DNA of 55,138 bases from Clostridia bacterium (GTDB lineage Bacteria; Bacillota; Clostridia; Christensenellales; Aristaeellaceae): NCBI GenBank assembly GCA_017512805.1, contig JAFWES010000050.1:1-55138 (forward strand), written 5' to 3'. Numbering within the stretch: position 1 is the first letter of the stretch; each line of letters opens with the position of its first letter. Shown one piece after another: positions 1-8,422 of this stretch. Below the pieces are notes generated by a model, which saw only the letters and a list, made by a program, of their open reading frames with translations, had not been told where the DNA came from and did not search any database. The position numbers and the translations under genes are program-made.

Positions 1-13
1 ACAGTTTTTTCAT
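1..13 (-). CDS. 5' end of a divergent minus-strand gene (partial)
   Basis: Read on the minus strand, a GGAGGAG ribosome binding site at about 18-26 is followed by ATG at 11-13 and the codons for Met-Lys-Lys-Leu, after which the window ends. The Met-Lys-Lys start is common for signal peptides, and a gene divergent from an AraC regulator is often its target, for example a sugar-binding protein. Neither point proves a function, because only four codons are visible. Confidence 0.6.
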
Positions 14-127
14 GGTTCTCCTCCTTTTTCAATTGTCCAGTGCATTTCCCTGCACTTTGCTGATATCATTATATATAAATCATGCGGTTCGATAAATATA
101 AAAATCATTCAAAACATTATAAAAATC

Positions 128-156
128 TTGCTTCCGCGAAAAAAACGGTTTATACT
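128..156 (+). promoter_or_regulatory. sigma-A promoter of the AraC gene
   Basis: TTGCTT at 128-133 and TATACT at 151-156 are separated by exactly 17 bp. The AraC start lies 41 bp downstream, behind GGAAGGAG at 181-188. On the other strand an AT-rich TATAAT-like box near 75-85 could serve the divergent gene, but it has no good -35 box, as expected for an activator-dependent promoter. Confidence 0.65.
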
Positions 157-196
157 GTAGACGAAACGGGAAATCCGGCGGGAAGGAGAATCGCAT

Positions 197-1036
197 ATGC
201 AGGGACCGGAACAGGGATCCTATGACGTGGTACACCTGAAGCACAGTAAAAATCCGCCGTCAACGGAAATCATCATCGACCATGCGGGGCATATCATCCA
301 TACGCCCGGGGACAGCTCCGAAAAAGACCTGCGGAATGTTGACATCCTTCATTATGTCGTACGCGGGAAAGGGGCGTTTACCTGTAACGGAAAGACATTT
401 TTCCTCCGGCAGGGTGACCTGTTTCTGTTTCCGCGGGATACCATCGTCTCCTACAAGGCGGACGAACAGGACCCATGGGAGCTGTATTATGTTGGCTTTT
501 TCGGGGAAAAAGCGGATTACTATATGAAGCTGCTGGGCCTGTCAAAATCAAATATCGCGCTGCACGATATCCCTCCCGGAACGGTGCTGCCGTATTATCA
601 GAATATGCTGGAAGCAGCACGTGATCAGGACGTTTCCCTTACCTCCCTGATGGGCTGGTTTTACCTGATCCTCGGGGCGCTGATGCGACGCAGTGGCTGC
701 AGTATGGACAAGGCGGAGCCCATCGACTTGTTCCACACAATTGTCAAATATATACAGGCGAATCTGTCCCATCCGCTGCGGATCGCCGCGATCGCGGATA
801 TGTTCCATCTCAGCCAGCCCCAGCTGTTCCGGCTGTTCAAGAGAAATGAAGGGGTATCTCCGCAGCGGTATTATACCAGGGCCAGGATGAATTATGCCTG
901 CACGCTGATACACCAGTCCCTGCTGTCATTTAAGGAGATTTCCCAGCTTTGCGGATACGAGTACGAATCCCATTTCTACAAGGCATTCAGGAAGGAGTTC
1001 CATATTACGCCCGCCGAATTCCGGGATATGAGGTGA
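197..1036 (+). CDS. AraC family transcriptional regulator with N-terminal cupin domain
   Basis: This is a 279-residue DNA-binding regulator. Residues 1 to about 160 look like an AraC-type sugar-sensing cupin (segments YVVRGKGAFTCNGKTF and LRQGDLFLFPRDT). Residues about 180-279 form the double helix-turn-helix, with IAAIADMFHLSQPQLFRLFK as the first helix pair and ISQLCGYEYESHFYKAFRKE as the second. The length is normal for the family. It is divergent from the gene whose start is at 11-13, and the PHP gene follows 77 bp downstream. Family knowledge suggests it activates carbohydrate genes next to it, and the divergent gene is the most likely target. The ligand cannot be read from the sequence. 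Confidence 0.93.
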   Translation: MQGPEQGSYDVVHLKHSKNPPSTEIIIDHAGHIIHTPGDSSEKDLRNVDILHYVVRGKGAFTCNGKTFFLRQGDLFLFPRDTIVSYKADEQDPWELYYVGFFGEKADYYMKLLGLSKSNIALHDIPPGTVLPYYQNMLEAARDQDVSLTSLMGWFYLILGALMRRSGCSMDKAEPIDLFHTIVKYIQANLSHPLRIAAIADMFHLSQPQLFRLFKRNEGVSPQRYYTRARMNYACTLIHQSLLSFKEISQLCGYEYESHFYKAFRKEFHITPAEFRDMR

Positions 1037-1113
1037 GAATAGAAAGCAACATGCTGCGACTATATCTATAATATGAACCGGAGGGAAAAAGCTGAAAAGA
1101 GGAGGAGAACAGA

Positions 1114-2034
1114 ATGTACAGGCAGAACGCGTTTGACCGGGAAGGTACTTTTCTGAAAGGCAGCCTGCATTGCCATTCGACCCGGTCGGACGGCCAGGAT
1201 GCGCCGGAGGACGTGATCCGGACCTATTACGAGCACGGATATCAGTTCATGGCGCTGACGGACCACAACATCTTCAGCCGGATGACCAGGACGGATCATC
1301 CGATCACAATGCTTTCCGGGATTGAAAGGGATATGACCATCCTCGGATTCAGGAAGGACCGGCCGCTCTGCGTGCATATCGTCGGCATAGGGGATCCGGC
1401 CGCTCCGGAAGGACCGGCCCACGATGAAGTGATCCCGAACTACGGCAGCTATGAGGATTGTTCCTCCGCCCAGGGCATGATCGATGAAATGCACAGCTGG
1501 GGACTGAAAACGTTCTACTGCCATCCGGAATGGTCCGGAACAACCTATGAGGATTACAGATGCCTGAAAGGCAATTTTGGCGTGGAAGTCTGGAATACAG
1601 GCAACGTGATCGAGAACGGACTGGATACCGGAACCGCCCATTGCTGGGATCAGGCGCTGGACGAGGGAAGAAGAGTATGGGGCGTCGCCGTGGACGACGG
1701 CCATTCGATGAAGGTCCACTGCCACGGCTGGGTTATGGTCAAGGCTGAAAACAGCGCCCCCGAAATCCTGAAGGCGCTGGAGGAAGGCTCGTTCTATGCT
1801 TCCTGCGGACCAGAAATTTATGACTTCTGCTTCCGGGACGGACGAGCGTATGTGGACTGCAGCGACGCGGTAAGCGTCAGCTTCCATACCCTGCGTATGC
1901 CTCTTCGCAAAACGGCCGGGGAACATGTGACCCACGCGGAATGCGATGTCTACGACGGAATCCATTATGTCCGTGCGGTTGTGACGGATGCGCAGGGACG
2001 TTGTGCGTGGACCAATCCCATCTTCCTGCGCTAA
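1114..2034 (+). CDS. PHP-domain metal-dependent phosphoesterase
   Basis: The 306-residue product begins with the PHP signature: LKGSLHCHSTRSDG near residues 14-27 and LTDHN near 49-53, both metal-binding motifs of the polymerase/histidinol-phosphatase superfamily. A later H-P-E in FYCHPEWSG and D-D-G-H in VAVDDGHSMK probably complete the metal site. There is no signal peptide, so it is cytoplasmic. The ribosome binding site GAGGAGGAGAAC precedes the ATG. It follows the AraC gene on the same strand and could be co-regulated with it. Proteins of this type hydrolyse phosphoesters, but the substrate is unknown here. A role in sugar-phosphate or nucleotide metabolism would be a guess. Confidence 0.88.
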   Translation: MYRQNAFDREGTFLKGSLHCHSTRSDGQDAPEDVIRTYYEHGYQFMALTDHNIFSRMTRTDHPITMLSGIERDMTILGFRKDRPLCVHIVGIGDPAAPEGPAHDEVIPNYGSYEDCSSAQGMIDEMHSWGLKTFYCHPEWSGTTYEDYRCLKGNFGVEVWNTGNVIENGLDTGTAHCWDQALDEGRRVWGVAVDDGHSMKVHCHGWVMVKAENSAPEILKALEEGSFYASCGPEIYDFCFRDGRAYVDCSDAVSVSFHTLRMPLRKTAGEHVTHAECDVYDGIHYVRAVVTDAQGRCAWTNPIFLR

Positions 2035-2111
2035 AGCAAAGGGCTATGAAGTTATGGCCGAAGCCAACCTGAAAATCACCATAAAAAACAGATTCATCTC
2101 CGTAAACGGTT

Positions 2112-2321
2112 TTGAAGAGAAAGAAGAGGGTTATTCCTGTTATGAAGGAAAAGACCTGTATCGCTGAATCTGATTTCACTGAATTTGGATTCACTATTTT
2201 AGGGCACTCATGGATTATGGATCCCCCTGATGAAAGAATTGAGAACACGGACAGGTATAGCGACGAATTCCGGCTAAACTGGTACGGCGCACCCGATATG
2301 CATGAATCAACCATCGGTTGA
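2112..2321 (+). CDS. small hypothetical protein
   Basis: A 69-codon frame with a basic start (MKRKKRVIPVMKEK) and no recognisable domain, signal peptide or membrane segment. Its stop codon TGA at 2319-2321 directly abuts a GTG codon opening the next short frame. No strong ribosome binding site precedes it, although GAAGAGAAAGAAG lies upstream. It could be a real small protein or part of a degraded region between the PHP and hydrolase genes. Confidence 0.25.
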   Translation: MKRKKRVIPVMKEKTCIAESDFTEFGFTILGHSWIMDPPDERIENTDRYSDEFRLNWYGAPDMHESTIG

Positions 2322-2444
2322 GTGCCGGAATGGACGAAAGCGGTATTGATCGTATCCGCCCTGGCTATGATCCTGACGGTCGGGCTGATTTCGATCGGAA
2401 TTGAGCAGAAAGCCGGATATCATGAATGCGGGGAATGCGGCTGA
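2322..2444 (+). pseudogene. remnant of a small membrane protein with a truncated zinc ribbon
   Basis: A 40-residue frame (GTG start) has one hydrophobic membrane segment (KAVLIVSALAMILTVGLISI) followed by GYHECGECG and an immediate stop. Two cysteines in a C-x-x-C pair directly after a membrane helix resemble the start of small membrane proteins that carry a C-terminal zinc ribbon. Here only the first cysteine pair remains, so the gene appears cut off. The following 140 bases up to the hydrolase contain an open frame without a recognisable product. Confidence 0.35.
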
Positions 2445-2584
2445 GATATATGCCGAGGTATTGGCAAACCTTTATGTCACCGCATATGGGGAGAATCCGC
2501 TATCTGAAGTGCCCGGAATTTGGAAGGCACAGCTGGCAGAAGAAAGTGATGACATCAGAAAACGATGTGGTGGAGGGATAACAG

Positions 2585-3940
2585 ATGCGCAACAGCTTGA
2601 TGAAGTATGCATCTCTGATGATGGCAATGATCCTGATGCTGACCGTCTGCGCAGGGGCAGCCGCGGAACAGGAAAAGCGGAAAATGGAAAACGCCTCGAA
2701 CGCGGATGAATGGATGGCTGCCTTTCTGGGAGATCATCCGGAGGAGCTGGACGGCGTTTGGCTGATGACTGCCCAGATGGAAGCTGCCGCAGCGCTCAGC
2801 GGCGGAATCGGCGGATTGGCCAAACAGATGTCCGCGCTCGGAAAGGCGGAGAAGATTCTTTCCGCTTATGAAGAAGAGCTACAGGGGTACAAAGCTTTCC
2901 GTGTACCCTGCATCTTTTCTGCCGGGCAGGTGGATCTTCTCCTGATTGTACAGGACGGCGCGATCGCGGGCCTGCAGACAGGCGCATACACCGGAGGTAC
3001 AGAAGAGGAGGAAACTGAATCCGATGTCTTTGACAGCATTGAACTGAATTTGCCGATTCCCTCTCTCGGAGAGCTCCCGGGCATTCTCACCGTGCCCAAG
3101 GAGGAAGGACCTTTTCCTGCGGTTGTTCTTCTGCAGGGATCCGGCCCCAGCGACAAGGATGAAAGCATCGGAAATCTGAAGCCTTTCCGGGATCTTGCCG
3201 AAGGGCTGTCCTCGCGCGGCGTCGCGGTTTACCGCTTCGACAAACGAACCTATGTTTATGGTGCGGAGCTGATGGCGAAAAAAGATATCTCTCTGGAAGA
3301 TGAAACCATTGAGGATGCCGTGAATGCCGTGCAGCTTCTGGCCGGGCAGGACCGTATTGACCCGAACCGGATCTATGTGCTCGGACACAGCCTGGGCGGG
3401 AATGCCATCCCTGCCATTGCCGGAAAGCTGAAGCAGTCTCCGGTGAAGGCCCGCGGATACATCATGATGGCGGCATCTCCCCGCCCGCTTGATGTGCTGA
3501 TGAGAGAACAGTATGATTTCCTGTATTCCCTGCTTCCGGAGATTACCGCGGAGCAGCAGGCGGAAAAGGATGAGCTGTTCACCGAGCTGGATAAGCTGAA
3601 GGATCTGGATTCCCTGAAAGAGGATGATGCTGTTGCCGGTGTTTACGCCTCCTACTGGAAGTGGCTGGCTACATACGATATCCTGAAGGCAGCAGAGGAG
3701 ATCACGGAACCGGTTCTGCTTTTGCAGGGAGAGGAAGATTATCAGGTGACTATGACAGATTTCCGCATCTGGCAGGAATCCTTCGGGGAAAAGGCTAACT
3801 GGCAGATGATCTCCTATCCGGGACTGACGCATCTGTTCATGCCCGGTCAGAAGGAGGAAGGGTCAGCTGCCTATACCCGGGAAGCCAGGGTGGATGAACA
3901 GGTCATTCAGGATATCGCTGGGTTCATGCTGGCAGAATAA
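2585..3940 (+). CDS. secreted alpha/beta hydrolase with N-terminal DUF3887-like domain
   Basis: The 451-residue protein starts with a Sec signal peptide (residues 1 to about 27, cleavage after AGAAA). Residues about 38-140 form a small domain like those often found before secreted esterases. The alpha/beta hydrolase domain follows, with the oxyanion region VVLLQGSGPSDKDES, the nucleophile elbow GHSLGG (Ser269), an acid in LLLQGEEDYQV (near 397) and a histidine in PGLTHLFM (near 425). The triad is therefore complete. Length and layout fit exported esterase or peptidase-like hydrolases of gut Bacillota. The substrate is unknown. GGAGGG lies just before the start. It stands alone, with a relaxase remnant on the opposite strand just downstream. 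Confidence 0.88.
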   Translation: MRNSLMKYASLMMAMILMLTVCAGAAAEQEKRKMENASNADEWMAAFLGDHPEELDGVWLMTAQMEAAAALSGGIGGLAKQMSALGKAEKILSAYEEELQGYKAFRVPCIFSAGQVDLLLIVQDGAIAGLQTGAYTGGTEEEETESDVFDSIELNLPIPSLGELPGILTVPKEEGPFPAVVLLQGSGPSDKDESIGNLKPFRDLAEGLSSRGVAVYRFDKRTYVYGAELMAKKDISLEDETIEDAVNAVQLLAGQDRIDPNRIYVLGHSLGGNAIPAIAGKLKQSPVKARGYIMMAASPRPLDVLMREQYDFLYSLLPEITAEQQAEKDELFTELDKLKDLDSLKEDDAVAGVYASYWKWLATYDILKAAEEITEPVLLLQGEEDYQVTMTDFRIWQESFGEKANWQMISYPGLTHLFMPGQKEEGSAAYTREARVDEQVIQDIAGFMLAE

Positions 3941-3944
3941 CCCA

Positions 3945-4121
3945 TTCCTCCTTTGTTAGTTCAACCGGCAGCGCTACAATATGCATCCGGCTGAGACGGC
4001 TGTCCTTCGTTTTTTCTGCTGCTTCGACAGCGTTCCACAGTGTTTCCCGGTCCTGCCATTCGACAGGTGCCATGGGCGGCAGGAAGATCTGCTCCCAGAC
4101 AAGACCGCCCTTGACGGTATA
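3945..4121 (-). pseudogene. MobA/MobL-family relaxase fragment
   Basis: Read on the minus strand, this stretch encodes KGGLVWEQIFLPP, then PVEWQDRETLWNAVEAAEK, then SRMHIVALPVELTKEEW. This order (leader to 'LP..AP', then 'DRE.LWN.VE..EK', then 'ALPVEL..EE') is the conserved core of MobA/MobL mobilisation relaxases. A stop codon interrupts the frame a few codons upstream and the 3' part runs into the end of the hydrolase gene, so only about 55 codons of a gene normally well over 400 codons survive. It is the remains of a mobilisable plasmid or element. The rest of 3941-4249 holds nothing else that can be named. Confidence 0.7.
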
Positions 4122-4249
4122 AGCTGATCGTCAGTGCGAATGTCAGCATCACCTTTGACGCGGAGTAATCCGCCGTATTCCCTGCTGAAGAGAAGGACCT
4201 CCGGCCGGCAATCCGGCAGGAGGCCCATTTTATCAGATTAATAATTCCC

Positions 4250-4927
4250 TTAAACCGAAACAAACCGGACGCCTGCCGCGCGTGCGCTCTTTCCGTCCTT
4301 CTCCGGCCGGTCGCCGATATAAACAGTCTCATCCGGGCAAAGCCCCTGACTGCTTAAGATGCGCTGAACATTTTTTCCGGAAGGTTTCATCCCTTCGATT
4401 CCATGGATTCCTGGATAGTAAATGCCGTCCGCCCGGATACCCAGCACTTCCATCTTCTGTTCCGTGGCGTAGTCGGAATAAATCAGAATTTTTTTCTCTG
4501 CGGACTGCATCTGGGCCAGCAGGCCGAGCGTGTCAGGGTTCCTGTACTTCCTGATATAGGTCAGAGGCTCCTCGAACATCCATCTCTGAATGGCTTTTTT
4601 CAGCCGTTCAGCATCCCGGATCCCCGCTGAGGCTGCAGCCGCACGGATTTGGGCTTCCATTGTCTGGGTTCGAAAGGACGCTGTTTCCCGCAGCTTTCTG
4701 AAATGATAAATGCCCATTAGCTCCCGGAAAAAGCAGGGATGGGCCAGCAGATGACGCATCAGCCGCCCCATCATGCTGAACCGGACGGGTTTCTGTCGGT
4801 ATAATGTCCCGTCCACATCGAATATGACGCCCCGGACTTCTTCCCAGTTCACCGGTTTCCCGGCCTGATCCAGCCATGTTTTCACAGCATTGCGTCCTTT
4901 CTTCAGGATCCTTTCCGCGTCAGTCAT
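4250..4927 (-). CDS. HAD superfamily hydrolase
   Basis: The 225-residue protein has the HAD motif I DVDGT at residues 37-41, motif II around ILIYSDYA, the lysine of motif III in GMKPSGKN and motif IV in YIGDRPEKDG. The four motifs give a complete phosphatase active site with Asp37 as nucleophile. It starts 6 bp after the UbiA stop codon and ends the three-gene operon GT87-UbiA-HAD. In that setting an attractive role is dephosphorylation of a polyprenyl-phosphate sugar phosphate made by the UbiA enzyme, but this is inferred from gene order only. No signal peptide or membrane segment is seen. Confidence 0.85.
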   Translation of the reverse strand: MTDAERILKKGRNAVKTWLDQAGKPVNWEEVRGVIFDVDGTLYRQKPVRFSMMGRLMRHLLAHPCFFRELMGIYHFRKLRETASFRTQTMEAQIRAAAASAGIRDAERLKKAIQRWMFEEPLTYIRKYRNPDTLGLLAQMQSAEKKILIYSDYATEQKMEVLGIRADGIYYPGIHGIEGMKPSGKNVQRILSSQGLCPDETVYIGDRPEKDGKSARAAGVRFVSV

Positions 4928-4933
4928 TTGGGT

Positions 4934-5878
4934 TTATTGCACCGGCACCAGGTCCGTCGAAGTAAAAACGGAGAGAAACGGCAGGCGCACCTTCAGCAAT
5001 ATGAGAAACAGGATGATGAGCAGCAGCACATAGATCATCAGTCCTTTTTCATGAAAGAGCTTTTCCGGTCTTTGGGCCGCGGAGTCCTCCTTGTAACTGA
5101 TCCAGAAGTAATAGCAGAACAGCCCGATCAGAAAGGGCATCAGCAGGATCATATTCACATTGTACTTGCTCAGAAAGATACCCAGAAACAGTGTTGAGCA
5201 CATGCCGTAGAAGAAGGAAGAGAGCAGCAGGCTTTTTTCCGTATATTTCAGGAAGGATTTCCGGTACAGGCCCGCCGCCTGCGGGTCCCCGATCATACGG
5301 TATTCAGAGAAGCGTTTGTCCGCCATCAGAAACGCCCCGGCAAACCAGTATCCCAGCACCAGGCTCACCGGAGGAAAAAAAGTATCCGTAATCATGAACC
5401 ATCCGATCAACAGACGGATCGCGTTATTCACGGACTCCGTAAGTACATCCACAAAGGGAATATCTTTCATTCTGAATGGCTTTACGTTGTACAGAATTCC
5501 CATCACCCAGAGCCAGAGCTCCATCAGGAACACAAATTTTCCCACCGGCAGAGCCAGAAGCAGACCTGCAGCTGATAATGCAGCGTAAAGGCAGTAAACA
5601 ACAATGGGATTTGCTCCGTTTTCCACCACGCTGCGATGCTTTTTGACCGGATGAAACCGATCGAAGTCCCGATCCAGCCATTCATTGATGACATAATTTG
5701 CGGAAGCGATAAGGCAGGTTGAAAAGAAGCCGGCCGCTACGGACGCCCAAAGAAGATGCAATCGTGCTTCCCGGATCATAAAGAACGCAAAACCCACCCC
5801 CGGAAAGACAAAAAACTGTTTGATCCAGTGATCCGGACGCATAATTCGAAGATAGGTTTTAACATTCCCTGTTTTCAT
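4934..5878 (-). CDS. UbiA family prenyltransferase, decaprenyl-phosphate phosphoribosyltransferase-like
   Basis: The start is set at ATG 5878 because AGAAAGG lies 9 bp upstream. This gives 314 residues and a 20-bp overlap with the upstream transferase gene, which suggests translational coupling. The protein is a multi-pass membrane enzyme. It carries the prenyl-diphosphate motif NEWLDRDFD (residues 65-73) followed by R-F-H-P-V-K-K-H-R, which is characteristic of the branch that joins phosphoribose to polyprenyl phosphate rather than the quinone branch. A second acidic motif, DVLTESVNNAIR, follows. Family knowledge places it in the membrane, making lipid-linked phosphoribose. The exact lipid and downstream use are inferred. 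Confidence 0.85.
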   Translation of the reverse strand: MKTGNVKTYLRIMRPDHWIKQFFVFPGVGFAFFMIREARLHLLWASVAAGFFSTCLIASANYVINEWLDRDFDRFHPVKKHRSVVENGANPIVVYCLYAALSAAGLLLALPVGKFVFLMELWLWVMGILYNVKPFRMKDIPFVDVLTESVNNAIRLLIGWFMITDTFFPPVSLVLGYWFAGAFLMADKRFSEYRMIGDPQAAGLYRKSFLKYTEKSLLLSSFFYGMCSTLFLGIFLSKYNVNMILLMPFLIGLFCYYFWISYKEDSAAQRPEKLFHEKGLMIYVLLLIILFLILLKVRLPFLSVFTSTDLVPVQ

Positions 5879-7214
5879 ACTGTTCATCCTTTCTTTCGTT
5901 GCTGAAGCTGCTTTTCCGGATGCATCCGGCATCAGGCCCTGCCGGCTTTCCGGGATGCCGCGCTGTGATTTCCGCTGTCATCAGCACCGCGATAAGGGTA
6001 TACATCACCAGATAAAGCCAGATCTCTACCGATGTCAGGGTGTAAAACTGATACCTCCTGGACAGCGGGATCACCGCCAGCCACCAGACCGGAATGGTAT
6101 ACAGCAGCCCGTAAAGCCCCATCGCGAGCCGCCCCGGCCATCGCCGGGGAGTCTCGGGCTGTTCTTCTTTCAGATACATGATCAGCGGGATGGCAAAATA
6201 AGAGAGGGAATATCGATAGGCGTTCGCGGGAAAAAAAACCATAATACAGATGAGGAAGAATACTTCCCGGTACCTGCTCCGGCTCCGCCAGGCCAGCCAG
6301 GTCCAAAGCAGGCAGACCAGCACAGTCAAAACGGCGCACACTGCCTTGTTATCAATGCCAAAGAACATTTTCAGTCCGGTATAAAAGATGCCCAGCAGAT
6401 ACTGCAGGCGGCCGAAATCCGTATAGTGCATGGTATTTGTAATATGTCTTATCCAGAAGCAGAACCCACGGAAACCGCCGAAAAAGACAAAAGGTCCGAA
6501 AAGCAGAATCATGCTGTACAATATCAGCCGGAGCAGCTCCCTGTATCGTTTTTCCTTCAGAAAAAGGAGACCGAAAACAGCAGGATACAGCTTCAGCGCT
6601 ACACATACGGCGAAGAAAACCAGGCTGATCTCCCGCTCCCAGGCTTGGCGGCTGTCCTTCAGGTGAAAAGCCGCTACCAGTATGGCCAGTACCAGCATGG
6701 TGGAATTTGCGGCCAGATACCCCGATCCGCTGAACACGGCGGAAAGCATCAGCAGCGAGAAGATGGCCAGGTCCCTTTTGCGTTTTCTTTCACCCGTCAC
6801 GCTGATGGCCAGGAAAAACAGCAAGGCGTTGAATATCAGATAATAGGTCATCACCGGCAGTGCCCCGGGAATGGTCTCCGTAGATTGCCAGCCTTCAGGT
6901 AAGAAGCCCCGGACAGCGGTCAGCTTATACAGCAGGTAGTACATGCAGTATGCCAGCGGCGGAAAGCAGCCCATGGCGTCCCATCCGACATTCTCGTACA
7001 GATGATTTCGATCCACTGTCAGCCCCAGATGGGCAAAATAGTCCGAGAACCGGTTTCCTGGCTCGTTCTCCTGGACCATCCAGACATACATCCGGTTTCC
7101 GTACCGGAGGGACAGCAGAAAGAACAGCAGGATCCCCCCTGCGGAAAACAGATAAAACACACATCGGTGGTCATTTGCGAAAGTACGGCGAAGTTTCGAT
7201 ACCCACCTGTCCAT
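5859..7214 (-). CDS. GT87/DUF2029-like polytopic glycosyltransferase
   Basis: The chosen start ATG 7214 follows AGGAG with 7 bp spacing and yields a 451-residue protein (MDRWVSKLRRTFAN). It has about ten membrane helices. An acidic pair in the first outer loop (NRFSDYFAHLG, then the G-W-D-A-M-G-C-F-P-P-L-A-Y segment) resembles the catalytic loop of GT-C polyprenyl-phosphate-sugar transferases. It is the first gene of an operon with UbiA and HAD genes. The three together look like a pathway that makes a lipid-linked pentose and transfers it outside the membrane. The sugar and acceptor are unknown. Confidence 0.8.
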   Translation of the reverse strand: MDRWVSKLRRTFANDHRCVFYLFSAGGILLFFLLSLRYGNRMYVWMVQENEPGNRFSDYFAHLGLTVDRNHLYENVGWDAMGCFPPLAYCMYYLLYKLTAVRGFLPEGWQSTETIPGALPVMTYYLIFNALLFFLAISVTGERKRKRDLAIFSLLMLSAVFSGSGYLAANSTMLVLAILVAAFHLKDSRQAWEREISLVFFAVCVALKLYPAVFGLLFLKEKRYRELLRLILYSMILLFGPFVFFGGFRGFCFWIRHITNTMHYTDFGRLQYLLGIFYTGLKMFFGIDNKAVCAVLTVLVCLLWTWLAWRSRSRYREVFFLICIMVFFPANAYRYSLSYFAIPLIMYLKEEQPETPRRWPGRLAMGLYGLLYTIPVWWLAVIPLSRRYQFYTLTSVEIWLYLVMYTLIAVLMTAEITARHPGKPAGPDAGCIRKSSFSNERKDEQYENREC

Positions 7215-7455
7215 GAATGTGCTCCTCATCCCCCGTCTGGGGTTCGTGCCGGATTTGCCTCTGGCCCGAAATGGAATATAATGGTATGCGGCTCGCATCA
7301 TCTCTGCAGCATTTGAGGCACGTCCGCGCTGGACGGCCATCTGATGCTGCGGTTCAGGATCATGCACGAAAGCCTGCTCCCGGAAAAAACATACAGGGCG
7401 AACCTCAATCAATCCTCAAATGGATCCAGTTCTGTGGCAGAAAAAAAGTTGAGCA

Positions 7456-7623
7456 TTGGTCGTTTTTGAGGGCATCGCCACCCTGGTACAACTGATTGAT
7501 CCTCAGGGCGGACTTCTTCATGTAAATTACCGAAATCCTGTACAGCATATCATCATTGTTGTTGCGGCGCTGGGATTTGGGGTTGCTGCATATCTTCGGC
7601 ATGTTCGAAGAACAAAGCAATAA
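7456..7623 (+). pseudogene. possible C-terminal fragment of a membrane protein
   Basis: A frame closed upstream by a stop, with only a TTG as possible start, encodes about 55 residues. It includes FEGIATLVQLIDPQGG and one hydrophobic helix (VQHIIIVVAALGFGVAAYL) followed by a basic tail RHVRRTKQ. There is no ribosome binding site, so it looks like the end of a lost gene rather than a small protein. The family is not recognised. Confidence 0.3.
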
Positions 7624-7648
7624 AAACGAGTTTATCTTTTCTTTGATG

Positions 7649-7677
7649 TTTACGTTGCGGCATAATTGTGCTACAAT
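7649..7677 (+). promoter_or_regulatory. promoter of the toxin-antitoxin operon
   Basis: TTTACG at 7649-7654 and TACAAT at 7672-7677 are separated by 17 bp, 21 bp before the antitoxin start at 7699. Confidence 0.55.
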
Positions 7678-7698
7678 CGTGTCATGAAAGGAGGCTCT

Positions 7699-7974
7699 AT
7701 GATTATGCCTACGATTATGCCAATCAGAGACTTAAGAAATACCAGTGAAATATCTGAAATAGCACACAAAATGCAGGAACCTATTTTCATAACAAAAAAT
7801 GGATACAGTGATCTTGTTGTTATGAGTGCTGAGTTGTATGAACGTTTCGCTCAAATCAATCGAATCGATCAAGCAATCTATGAGGCTGAAGCTGAGGTTG
7901 CAGAAGGCGCTACTCCTGTTTCTCTGAATGATGCGAAATCCAGATTGGACGAAAGGTACTATGGAAAAGTATAA
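7699..7974 (+). CDS. Phd/YefM family antitoxin
   Basis: The 91-residue protein begins at ATG 7699, four bases after AAAGGAGG. Its N-terminal part (IMPIRDLRNTSEISEIAHK, then PIFITKNGYSDLVVMSAELYERF) is the typical Phd/YefM DNA-binding fold, with the I-x-x-x-R-x-x-x segment and the 'ITKNGYSDLVVMS' strand. The C-terminal part is acidic and would wrap the toxin. The gene overlaps the toxin gene by 14 bp. Family knowledge: the antitoxin neutralises the toxin and represses the shared promoter. This region is more AT-rich than the neighbouring metabolic genes, which fits acquisition by transfer. Confidence 0.9.
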   Translation: MIMPTIMPIRDLRNTSEISEIAHKMQEPIFITKNGYSDLVVMSAELYERFAQINRIDQAIYEAEAEVAEGATPVSLNDAKSRLDERYYGKV

Positions 7975-8263
7975 GGTTATGCTGTATCCCAGAGCCTTTC
8001 GGGATATTGACAGCATCTATGCGTATATTGCCCTGGAAAAGCTTGCTCCGGAAAATGCAAAGAGCCAGACAGACAGAATTTGGGCTGCGCTTGAAACATT
8101 GGATTCTTTTCCGTCTGCGCATCAGGACCGTCAGGTTGGAAAATATGCCGGAAGAGGATATAAGCAATTGCTGATTGACAATTATGTAGCGATATTTAAG
8201 ATTGATGAACAGAACAAAACTGTGTATATTGTCACGGTTCAGTATCAGGGAAGGAATATTTAA
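7961..8263 (+). CDS. RelE/ParE family toxin
   Basis: ATG 7961 follows GAAAGG and gives a 100-residue protein overlapping the antitoxin by 14 bp. The sequence MLYPRAFRDIDSIYAYIAL, the centre DSFPSAHQDRQVGKYAGRGYKQLLIDNYVAIF (residue run split: DSFPSAHQD then RGYKQLLIDNY) and the final VYIVTVQYQGRNI match the RelE/ParE superfamily order of helix pair, R-x-L/Y-x-x-x-x-Y-x-V-x-F strand and C-terminal strand. Such toxins either cleave mRNA on the ribosome or inhibit gyrase. The sequence does not settle which, since the usual diagnostic C-terminal residues are not clear. Confidence 0.88.
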   Translation: MEKYKVMLYPRAFRDIDSIYAYIALEKLAPENAKSQTDRIWAALETLDSFPSAHQDRQVGKYAGRGYKQLLIDNYVAIFKIDEQNKTVYIVTVQYQGRNI

Positions 8264-8422
8264 TGCGACAATAACTCGGAAGATAATATTACAAAGACAC
8301 GATTTATACCCAATGCGACAGAACCTGCTATGGTGTCAATTGCTTTGAGAAGGCGGAGTTCGCGGAATCACTGTTCTGCGGTGGAAGCTAACCATGGCTA
8401 CCGCTCCCGGAATTTTGCTTCC

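Larger units (their letters stand above)
7215..7698. other. intergenic stretch between the GT87 operon and the toxin-antitoxin pair
   Basis: About 480 bases without an intact gene. It contains the promoter region of the leftward GT87 operon, a plus-strand fragment at 7456-7623 and the toxin-antitoxin promoter at 7649-7677. Nothing else is recognisable. Confidence 0.5.

Noticed and set aside
2401-2709. Plus-strand frame overlapping the start of the hydrolase gene
   Set aside because: Starts at TTG without a good site, overlaps the signal peptide of a clear gene in another frame, and has no known family. It may contain old gene debris.
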